This document shows, piece after piece, positions 21,231 through 31,143 of a stretch of DNA of 64,000 nucleotides. The notes under the pieces are model-generated. The model ran no database searches and was not told the origin of the DNA. It was given only the letters and a program-made list of their open reading frames with translations. Source of the DNA: Lantana camara (Eukaryota; Streptophyta; Magnoliopsida; Lamiales; Verbenaceae). The stretch's first letter is position 1, and each line of letters starts with the position of its first letter. The position numbers and the translations under genes were made by a program. The DNA lies in contig CM074860.1 of NCBI GenBank assembly GCA_037501455.1, positions 38,078,501 to 38,142,500 on the forward strand, in the 5' to 3' direction.

Positions 21231-22487
21231 AAGAAAAAGTTGATGTTTTAGAAATATATAAAGGTGTAATTCGATTTTAATTTAAAAGAACACGAACATC
21301 TACATTGATATCGTTCAAAATAATAATCGGAAGTTTGATTACTACGTGCGTATAAGAAGAAATTATTAATTAAATAACTACTATTAGCTTACTCTTTTCA
21401 TCAATAACACATATAATCGTCATGTTTGTAGTTAAAGTGATTAAATTATTATAATTTTCTAATTTAAAAATAATAAGAATAGCAAATTCAAAGGGAATTT
21501 CCATTTTTCCCCCGGAAATCCCTTGGAATTTGACATAAAATATATTAAAAAAAGAGAAAAGAAATCGTGCTTTTAAAGATTCAATTTAATAACATAAAAT
21601 TTTGTTAATAAATAAATTATATAAGAAAAAGTTAATGTTTTAGAAATATATAAAGGCGTAATTCAATTTAAATTTAAAAGAACACGAACATCTACATTGA
21701 TATCGTTGAAAATACTAATCGAAAGTTTGATTAATACATGTGTATAAGAAGAAATTATTAATTAAATAACTACCAATAGGTTACCCTTTTCACCAATAAT
21801 AAATATAATCGTCATGGGTGTAGTTAATGTGAATAAATGATTATAATTATTTAATTTAAAAATAATAAGAATGGCAAATTCCGAGGGAATTCCAGGAATT
21901 TGACATAATATAAATTTAAAAAAAAAGAGAAAAAAAAATCGTGTTTTTAAAGATTCAATTTAATAACATAAAAATTCGTTAATTAATAAATTAAATAAGA
22001 AAAAGTTGATGTTTTAGAAATATATAAAGGCGAAATTCGATTTTAATTTAAAATAACACGAACATCTACATTGATATTGTTCAAAATACTAATGAGAAGT
22101 TTGATTAATACGTGTGTATAAGAAACAATTATTAATTAAATAACTACCAATAGCTTACACTTTTCACCAATAATACATATAATCGTCATGGTTGTAGTTA
22201 TAGTGAACAAATGATTATAATTCTTTAATTTAAAAATAAAAAAAAATGGCAAATTCCGAGGGAATTCAGAGGAAATTTCCGTTTTCTCTCAGATTCCCTC
22301 GGAAGTCCCTCGGAATTTGACATAAAATAAATTAAAAAAGAGAATAAAATCGTGTTTTTAAAGATTCAATTTAATAACATAAAATTTTGTTAATTAATAA
22401 ATGAAATAAGAAAAACTTGATGTTTTAGAAATATATAAAGGCGAATTCGATTTTAATTTAAAAGAACACAAATATTTACATTGATAT
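21231..22487. repeat. Tandem repeat, 3.2 units of about 390 bp
   Basis: The phrase AAGAAAAAGTTGATGTTTTA starts at 21231, 21623, 21997 and 22408 (one or two changes in some copies), giving periods of 392, 374 and 411. Each full unit also holds AACACGAACATCTACATTGATAT-like sequence and an inverted pair built on CAAATTCCGAGGGAATT and its complement, just before GACATAA. The fourth unit is cut by Gypsy LTR H at 22488. No coding capacity is visible; it could be a short satellite or part of a DNA transposon. Confidence 0.88.
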
Positions 22488-23652
22488 TGTAGCACCCGGA
22501 ACGCAAGGTAGCCACATCCCCCGCACTATAGTTCAATCCACATATGGAACAGACGGTCCATACATGAATCAAGCCTATAGCGAAATGGAGACAATAAGAA
22601 AAACAATCTAGCTAGGCGGGACTAACCCTCAATTAATTACCAACATGCATAACAATTATAACGAAAGCATAGTAATAAACATTCGTTCCAATTCATTTAC
22701 CTTATACAAGTTCATTCCATCCTATATATACACGATATCAATTATCCATAACAAGTCATAAGTAGTAGAAATGCATCAATAATGTACATGAAAACAAGAA
22801 TTACAATTGCTAGACCCAAAATGAAAGACTCAATTCCCGCCTAGCATGCAATAATGTACATGAAAACAAGAATTACAATTGCTAGACCCAAAATGAAAGA
22901 CTCAATTCCCGCCTAGCATGCAACCCTGTAAAACCCGAAAATGTGAGGTGTCAGTCTATGAAAGACTGAGTGAGGGGTTTATAAATATAAGCACAATTGC
23001 CATGCAAGCCATAATCTCGGGTAAGATTTTATAAAGGAAGCAATATTGGTTCAATAGCAAAGTAGTTCTCGCCCGAGATCACAACTATCCAATTTACAAT
23101 TCAATCAGTTCAGTTCAATCAATCAGTGGCCCGACGAGTGAGGCAAATCTCCAACCTTTCTTCGACTGTGTACAATAATTTAGTTATTAATTGATTAAGT
23201 GATCAAGCAATCAATTATAGTGCACAATTACGAGCAGTTTCAGTAACCCTTTTCCCTCCGGTGATGGTGGGATTGCAAGGCCCCACCACCCAGTCAGTGT
23301 GAGCATAGGGTTCATGAGTCCCTATGCCCGGAACTCCTTCCTCCACTAATCTCCTAGTGGATTCAGGGGTCATCCCAAAGTTGTGAGGATAGTGCAAGAG
23401 TTACCCGTCAGCCCATGCTTTCCCGGTTGGCTCAGTACACTACCCTCGGGCCCACAGTTCAGTACAGTATACTAGCCAAAATAATCAATTCATTACAGTA
23501 ACAATAGTTCAGTACAGTAGCAGTAGTTCTGTTGTAAAACAATTGAGGTTTATGGAAAACTATAGATATATGTATACATTTTGGCCGAAATCCACATAAG
23601 GGTTGTACGGGTTCTATATAACTAAAAATTAAACCTCACCTGACAAGCGACG
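22488..23652 (-). repeat. Truncated Gypsy LTR (H)
   Basis: The left end TGTAGCACCCGG is the 3' end of a minus-strand LTR. It carries the recognisable blocks CGCCTAGC, CAGTCTATGAAAGACTG, CCCGAGAT and the donor CTTGTCAG|GTGAGG with the exon ending at 23640. It stops at 23652 where LTR I begins, so its front half is missing or displaced. No protein remnant is present. Confidence 0.8.
22778..22921. repeat. Perfect 72-bp tandem duplication in LTR H
   Basis: 22778-22849 and 22850-22921 read the same throughout, from AATAATGTACATG to GCCTAGCATGC. The identity implies a recent event. The duplicated part includes the conserved CGCCTAGC block. Confidence 0.93.
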
Positions 23653-24009
23653 TGTAGCTCCTCCCCAGCACTACAACCCCCGCACCGTAATATTCCCCGA
23701 GTGGTGGTTAGACCCAATACTCAGGAAATACCACGGCGAATGGTCAAGATAATACATGAGTGGAATACATGTCCTAGTGCAGCGGAAGATAAAGAGATTC
23801 AAACTTTGCCAATAAACGGGGAGGATAACGTATAAGGAATAAGGATTATCATTATTGATCAAAGTAGTTCCCAAAAGAGTACAACAGGTTGACATGCAAG
23901 GACAAAGTATGAGATAGTTTGTTTCTACAGAGAATGAGCTCAAGACAGTGTACTGTTAGGATCAGATCCAAGCTACTATTGTAATACTTCAAGATACCTC
24001 TAGTTGTCG
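23653..24009 (-). repeat. 3' LTR of Gypsy I, first piece
   Basis: It begins TGTAGCTCCTCCCC, the 3' end of a minus-strand LTR. It carries degraded versions of the blocks near this end in other LTRs (CCCCCGCAC, a CAGCGGAAG stretch). It is cut at 24009/24010 by the LARD and continues at 35165 after the duplicated TTCCT. No gene is visible in it. Confidence 0.7.
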
Positions 24010-25836
24010 TTCCTTGTAACGCCCCAGTTTTTCAGTTTATAATAATGTGGCGTATTTGTTTATAAATGGCTCAAATTAATTATTTAATTATATGATTAAT
24101 TGTTTATAAGTGTTTTTATTTGATTTAAACTGTAAACTCTTGTTACTCTAATTTAATTCATTTTATCTTACTTTGATATTCAGTGTTTAATTTCTTAATT
24201 AAGGTTTCATGTTACCTTAACTATTTCGGTAATTTCGTTAATTAATTTCAACATGTTATTAGTTGGTTTTAATTTAATTAATATGGTATTTAAGTTTTAG
24301 TAAATTATTTATAACAATATGAATTCGTTCATGCGCATGAGTGTTCTATTTGTGCTTCGTTCATCTATGTAATGATATCGGATTGGTATGGAAATTTAGT
24401 ATGTCGTATATATGTGTGTTATGAACATGCCTATGTGCTCGGTTTATGTTTTCGGATTCAATTGACGTGTTTATGAATTTAATTTTGATTGTGGAACCAA
24501 ATCGGGGGCTAACGAGCAATTAGCGCACCCTTGGTCCCGTACGTGATATCTTGAGCTCGGGAATTCGGATTCGAATTCCGACACCTCCGTTGCCTTCGTA
24601 TCGACGATTCGGAGACAATGGAACAAGCCTCATACCTTTTTGAAATCATTAAGACCTTCGAAATCCAACCGTAACGGACAACTCGTGCAAGAAGAGCTCC
24701 TTTTGTTGACTAGTCTCCTTGGTGGGACCCTTTTTACTTAACCAAACCTAACCAAAGATTAACCATGACTTTTACACCTTGGGTTAAGCCTTCTCCTACC
24801 CCTTTACCTCTGAAAAACCGAGCAAAATAGCTCCTCTTGCAGCTGGAACTGAACGAGAGAGGAGAAGAGAAGAAAGGAAGAAAACCCTTGGCCATCCTTT
24901 GTGATTTTGAGCTCAAATCACTTCCTTCTTTCATCAAATCTTCAAGGTATGAATATTTATGTCTTCTCTACTCTATTATGCTTGATTTCATCTATTTACA
25001 ACATGATTTGGATCAGATTTGATTAGGGTTTGAATTATGAGTTTGGTATGAACTTTTAGGGATTTTTGTTCTAGTGACCTATTTGCTTGTGTGGCTGATT
25101 TTCTTGCTTGTACATGATCATATGAGCTTGTTTCTTGACCCATTTCTTTCCTAACTGATAGTATATGATATTAGGAGGATTTCATCTCTTGACCCTTTAA
25201 TGAAATTTTGAGATATGGAGCTCCAAACTTGATGATATAATTGATTCCCCTGTTTTTGAAATGCTGTGTGAATTTATGTGTTGTAGCTTGATCATATGGC
25301 CTTCATTTCGTGTGAAAATGCATGGAGTTGATGTACACTTATTGTTCTACATGTTAACATTCATGCTTTAAGTATTTGGTTCCATTTGAAGTCTCAAAAC
25401 CGAAATACATGGCCTGTTTTTATGCATGCTCCATGACAGATTTGTTGCTGTTGCCTATGTGTGGTTGTTGGTCACCCTAATGTGCTTTAAATTGTGCCAT
25501 TTTGCATATATATGATGTATATTAGTTGTTTATCATGTTAGCATGCATTACCCAAAGTTTCAGATCCAAATTCAAGCCCTAAGTACTTGATCAAGGCATG
25601 ATAGGATCATTAGGGTTCATATGTGCGATTTTGGTGACCCAGTTTTGTTGCATGGATTCGATGATCTTAACGTGTGATTTAGCCTTTGCACTCTAAATGA
25701 AAAATGTTCATAACATGCTAAATATGTTGTATATTAAGTTTCAGAGCATTTGGAGTTCATTTGGTATGTTTTTGGATTGATTTGGTATGAGATCAGTTTT
25801 GCCGGAAAAACTTTATGTGTGGATAAGTTCTGTACC

Positions 25837-25963
25837 GTGACACCCCCGTGTCTCATTTACTCATAAGAGTGAGACACGGGCGTGGCACACCTTCTGGGCA
25901 GCTCTGTACTGAGCCACGCCCGTGGCTCAGTTTGGCTAGGGTTGGTAACACCCCCGTGTCCCT
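25837..25963. repeat. Palindrome cassette of the LARD 5' LTR (GAGCCACG/CGTGGCTC type)
   Basis: It contains GAGCCACG-CC-CGTGGCTC (25911-25928), an 11-bp pair CCCGTGTCTCA...TGAGACACGGG, and two further GACACCCCCGTGTC-like units. It lies in the candidate first intron. A copy is at 32966-33092 in the 3' LTR with one base changed. Confidence 0.85.
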
Positions 25964-26499
25964 TCCCCTGTGCAGTCCGTGTTGCTTCCTTTTCGGTTTT
26001 TGATTTGTTTCACCTCTTGAATGACTTTATCTCCTTTTGTGTTGAACTATGAACTTGTTTTACTATATGTTAGGAGTAATATGGTGTAATTTCATGGCTT
26101 TTGGATGTGTTATAAGCATGCTTTTACGTAAGGCCGTTTATGTGTGTTTTTACGTCGTTTATGAATCGCATAACTTATTTTCCATATCATATGATTTCTT
26201 CTTGTTGTCAAACCTTGGAAATATGCTATCTTATGTAATATGAGGTATATAGTAGCTTGTTGGGAGAGCTTGAATATGTTCTATGCTCCTATGTGAGTTC
26301 TTGAAATAAATTGATTGGACATATGAATTGAAGAATTTGAGTGATTTATGATCGAACAAGTGAATGAATTGGTTATATGATTTTCATGACTTAATATGAT
26401 CTTTATGCCTTCATATCATGCTTGTGCATTGCCGTGCGTCATATATGGTTCATTTAGAGTCTTGAGTCTCACGAACACGTCTTGTGGTCTTTTGTACAG

Positions 26500-26571
26500 T
26501 TTGTCTCCAGGGTGGAGAGCTTTTGATCGTTCAGGCACTTGGTGCTCGATCCTTGTAACTTCACGGTTCAG
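26500..26571 (+). other. Candidate leader mini-exon of the LARD 5' LTR
   Basis: These 72 nt lie between CTTTTGTACAG| and GGTTCAG|GTGAGG and include TCTCCAGGGTGGAGA. The block GCCGTGCGTC lies about 70 bp upstream of the acceptor. The same segment is at 33629-33700 in the 3' LTR. Confidence 0.45.
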
Positions 26572-28043
26572 GTGAGGGTGGTTTTTGTTTTAGCTATGTA
26601 ACAAACCCTACAACCCTTACGTGAAAAGCTTTGGCCAAAACCTTATGATTATATATATATGATTTTCAAATGAAGTTATCGAGTAAATCCTTCTGAATTA
26701 TGCGTATGAGCGTATTTAAACTTAAAAATGGTTTTGTGATGAGACTATGCTCCAAACCGTGTGTCTTCAAGCTAGCTACGGAATAGGATGACACGGAGAG
26801 GTACGTATATAGCATATGTCGAATCACACGGTAAGGTATGATTTCTTATAGTATGTATTGATCGAGTAAACCCTTTTCAAAAGATTTATGAATTATGGTA
26901 TGTACTTATGATTGATATGTTTTGGCGAGACACATTTATGACTTATGACTGAACGGGCCCCGGGACTTAGTATATGTGGCTAACCGAGGAAGCAAGGGCT
27001 GACGGGGATCCCATATACTAGTTCCAACCAACTACGGTGATACCGGCCCTCGCTAGGAGGTTTAGCGGGCAATGGGAGCTGAGTGCCCTTGGGGGAGTCA
27101 TGAAACCCCATTGGCCCATGATTGAGGTGGTCGGGTCTTGCAAGCCCGTCCACCACCCGGAGGAAGAAGTTTGGATATGATTTATGACTTATGTTATGAT
27201 TTTATTATGTTTATGCACCGTGCGGGAAGGCCGGGACACGGATTGCCCAAACGAATATATTTATGATTTATGATTTATGGTCTGTGTGTATTATGATATA
27301 TCGCATGATCGCCTAATCAATATATTATTGATATTTGTCGTACACGGTCGGAGTTTGGTTGGAGATTGTGCACGCTCACTCGCCGAGCCTTATATTTATG
27401 TATGATTTATGAATGTAATGAATTTAATATGAATTAGTCGTAAAGGTCGAGCATTGTCTATCTATCTTCTTGGCCTTTTCGAGAACTAAATTCAAATAAA
27501 ACCTTGCTCGGGATTTATGACTTGCATGTGCATGTTTATATATATGTATCGCTCCTGCTCACTCAGTCTTCTAGAGACTGACCCTCTCCCTCCCCAATCT
27601 TTTAGTGTGCAGGTTTGACTGTGGAGTTTCGGGCTAGGCGGAGGTGTTTGGAGTCTTTAAGTTGATCGAGTTAGGTTAGGAGAGTCTTTGCACTCACTCA
27701 TGTACTTGATTTATGTTTGATTCGATTCTGTAGTTCCGATCTTGAATATTTATGTAACTGTTATTGAATTGACCTTACTGGGTTTTGCTATGATTTAAAA
27801 GAGGCCTGAAGAGCCCAAATTCCGTTTATGGTTCGTATGATTGAACTTTGGCTGTGCAATGCATTATATTTCGGGGATTGGTTTTCATTGCAGGGTCTAG
27901 CTCCGCCTGGCTTAGGAAGGTTTTTATGTTTGTCTTCCGTTCGCTAGGGTTTGATACGGGTGCGGATTTAAAATTTCGTTACTCGTGTTGAGCCTTAGTG
28001 CGGGGGATGTGGTGCCTCCCGTGCGGGGTGCTACATCCTTAAG

Positions 28044-28071
28044 TGGTATCAGAGCCCGGTTGCAAAACCGG
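28044..28071 (+). other. LARD primer-binding site and GNRA-type hairpin
   Basis: TGGTATCAGAGC (28044-28055) matches the complement of the initiator-Met tRNA end and lies 8 bp after the LTR. Directly after it comes CCGGTT-GCAA-AACCGG (28056-28071), a 6-bp stem with a GCAA loop. Confidence 0.93.
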
Positions 28072-30894
28072 TGTTCTCGTGTCATGTGTGAGTCAGTCTA
28101 GGTCGTACGGCTTAGGGACTATATGACAATGTGCGCATTGCATTGATCTTGATCATGAATTTGGCTTTCCTTTTTGAATTTTGCTAGACTATCTGTTGCA
28201 ATTACCTAAGGATCCTTACATTAATTGTTGAAAATGTGTCATGAGCATGCACTAATCGCATGCATCTATTCTTGAAGTAAGCTATGATTTATAGGTTATG
28301 GAGATAATATCAAACCACGGCCAAGTTCGACGATAAAGAAGATCGATTGCAAACTTTTCTGAGACATGGAAGATGAGTAGGATACTCTGGGAAGAATGTA
28401 GAGAATTAGAGATGTGAGACTTCCCAAATGGAGCTAGAGTCAAGGATGAGGATTCGGAATGGGAAGATTGAATCTAGAGATGTGATGGCAGAGAGACATC
28501 TGGTGAAATCGGAATAGGAGATAATCATGGGATTGTTGGGACTCAAAAGACTAAATTATGAGAATCTGCTACTTGGAGTGTTTTAATTGGATTCAGCAAG
28601 ATCTGTCAACCTAAAGAATGAAGTGAACGAGCCTTGAAGATATTTTGATCCCGGATGAGATCGTTGAAGAGGTCTCAATAGTTAGGAGAGACTCAGATAA
28701 AATGGGCCCGGTAGGAGCAGTGTACCTGGGGTCGACAAGAAGGATTTCTGATTAAGCCTAGTGAATTGAAATCAAGTCTGTCGAAGTTAAGACCGGGAAG
28801 AGTTGGACTTGGGTGCTCTGGATTTCGATCGTGATATGAAACTCATAAACAATAGTCACGGGAATCTTGATCAAGGTGTTGATTGGGATATGAGTTCGTT
28901 CTCCCAAAACCAAGCTGAATCGCCATGTTGTGAAGTAAAATGGAAGATATGAAGCAACAAATGGAAATGGTAAAGAAAGGAAATCATGCGCTCCAATGTA
29001 AGCAATTGGAGGTGAATTGAGCTCACAAGGGATAGGCACGGGATTCTTGAGTAAGGTGACGATTAGAAGTAAAGGTCGAATTGCGAAGAGAAGTGTGGAT
29101 GCTAACTCCTTGGAAGTGGAAGATACAAGTTGATTTATAAAGATGCATGGGAATCTCGAAGACCGTGGGAAAGGCAAGGAATAATTACCAAGTCAAAGTA
29201 ACCGCGGGACTTGGAATAGCAAGGAAAAGCTGTCGAGCTAACTACTTACCCCATTGGTGACAGGTTTCAAAGCATTCATAGCACGTGCATCATATTTTGC
29301 ATTAATTATTTATTCTCTTGATCTTATGTTATTCGTACATTTCTAATTGGTTTTGTTGTGCTAATGTGTGGTATAATTGCTTGGTGTAAGCGTGACACAT
29401 ACATTGCCATCTTTACCCGACATGCATTTTAGTGTTTACTTGATAGGAAAATCTGGCACCTCAATTGTCAAGTATATCCTCGCTCGAACCATATCTGAGT
29501 TAAGGGAAAGGAAATAATGGTGTGGCACATGACAAGAAAGACAATTGGGAAATAAAGAACTTTAGGTAAGGGATAGGTTAGTGGAAAGGACCTCCGAAGG
29601 AAAGTCAGATTAGATTCATCTTTGAGGGAGTTCGATGAAAGAGCAAAATTTTAAGGGGGAGAGCACGACCGAGAGATAAAATGGAGGATGGAAGTAGTGC
29701 TCGAATAAATATGTCAATAGCAACAACGGGGATGCAAAATTAAGGAGAATCCGGATATCCTAATGGTGGCCATTGGAAATGGATAAGAGGATGGTAATGG
29801 TTAAGTTGTTAAGAGAGAAGTGACAATGCCAAATTCGGGGGAAGATTTTTCGAGATATAAGGAAGAGAGTTATTCAACGACTCTATGTCTGGAATTCCGA
29901 ATTGGGAGTGATGAAATTATATGGGAATTTTTGGTGACCTCCTAAGATGGAATTAACTAAAAGAAAATTTGATCAATCCATTATATGAGGGGATGTTGTC
30001 GACCAAGATTTATTTAGTAGAAGTATTAAGGGATCCGAGACAACATTATTAATTTATCGGTTCTATCAAAGGTGATCCGGAAGGAAATCCACGAAGAAAC
30101 CAAACCGGAAAAGATGATCATTGGAGGATTTACATCAAACTTCAAAACGCATCAAGAACATTTTATCTTCGATTCAAGAAATGTGGAGCTAGATGCCAAA
30201 TATAACCCTAAGGGGTCAAAGGGAATGAATGGATAATATGCACGGAGGATGAAAAAAAAAAAAAAGGGATTCGTGTTAAGGTAGATCCTATTGACAAATA
30301 CCTCAAGGTTGGGATTGAATCGTCAAGGTGGTCAGGGGTAGTTATTCTCGAGGGTATTTTAAACTTCGATATGAGTAAGATAGTAGCTATGGACCTAACT
30401 TCGAGACGGGTGGTCTAAGGGCATTCGGGAAGTCAAATTCGGTTAATTAAAAAGAGTTGGTTGGGCGAATGAGGATTGGGGGAAATGGTGAAAACTGGAA
30501 GCGGTACAAGTCAAAAAGGGGTCTAAGAGTAGGGTCCTTAAAAAGGATTCATCAATTGCTTTACCGGGGTACCCTGAAGAGGTATAAGACAAGCTGGACA
30601 CTGAGCTACATTCAGGACAGAGCATACCTTGGACAACGACAATTCACAACTTAAATTTTTGCAACTACGGTGAACGGTACTTGTAGCATTCATGATACAT
30701 GCATCCATGCAAATTTAACGTTTATAAATTTTATGTTAAGTGCTTTGTTCTGCACTGTGTTAAATTACTTGGAGTAATTGACTATCAATATGGGCGACGT
30801 TTACTACCTGCTTTAGGTGACTTCCGTGATTTTCATTTTTGGTTTCGCGTGAGTTGCTTGGGAGTATTGGAGACTTCCTTGTTTTATTTTCGGT
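28072..30894 (+). other. Non-coding internal region of the LARD
   Basis: About 2.8 kb without a convincing protein. A gag-like start position is marked by GATTTATAG|GTTATGG near 28300, at the distance from the primer site where other elements have gag. Near its end, the plus-strand frame closing with TAG at 30684-30686 reads IHNLNFCNYGERYL. It aligns with the gag tail of element X (YIHSNFHGERYH), and the DNA (GGTGAACGGTA) also matches. The region is thus probably a gag region worn past recognition. A 139-codon minus-strand frame at 28758-29177 has no known features. Confidence 0.65.
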
Positions 30895-31085
30895 TGAGAG
30901 ACGGGGTGCTCTCGTTGTTTCTAAGAGACGGGGCTTCTCTTATTTTTGTTTGAGAGACGGGGTACTCTCTTTGCTTGCGAGAGACGGGGTTCTCTCATTG
31001 TTGTTGGAGAGACGGGGTTCTCTCATTGCTGCTCGAGAGACGGGGCTCTCTCCTTGTTGTTTGTGAGAGACGGGGAATCTCTCAT
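30895..31085 (+). repeat. Seven-unit hairpin array before the LARD polypurine tract
   Basis: Seven units of 27-29 bp, each GAGAG-ACGGGGT-CTCTC or a variant. The second unit is AAGAGA...TCTCTT, where both arms changed together. The CGGGG of the loop is constant. The same kind of array, on the other strand, lies at 63169-63297 in element X. Confidence 0.92.
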
Positions 31086-31129
31086 TGTTTGATTTCAAAC
31101 GTGTTTTGAATCCGAGGACGGATTCTTTT

Positions 31130-31142
31130 TAAGGGGGAGAGA
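31130..31142 (+). other. LARD polypurine tract
   Basis: AAGGGGGAGAGA lies directly before the 3' LTR at 31144, the expected primer for plus-strand DNA synthesis. Confidence 0.9.
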
Positions 31143-31143
31143 T

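Larger units (their letters stand above)
24015..28035 (+). repeat. 5' LTR of the LARD (4021 bp)
   Basis: It starts TGTAACGCCCC and ends GGGGTGCTACA. Splice-like signals in order: donor TTCAAG|GTATGA (exon ends 24946), acceptor CTTTTGTACAG| (26499), donor GGTTCAG|GTGAGG (26571), and acceptor TTTTAGTGTGCAG|GT (27612), preceded by a long pyrimidine tract. The candidate introns would be 1553 and 1041 nt. The segment before the first donor is rich in GAAGAGAAGAAAGG, as exon splicing enhancers often are. No TATA box is certain. Confidence 0.95.

Noticed and set aside
24734..25022. Frames at 24734-24937 and 24837-25022, repeated identically at 31863-32151
   Set aside because: The repetition comes from the two LTRs. 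The frames cover the purine-rich stretch before the candidate donor and resemble no protein.
28758..29177. 139-codon minus-strand frame inside the LARD
   Set aside because: It has no recognisable domain, is antisense to the element, and lies where a worn gag region is expected.
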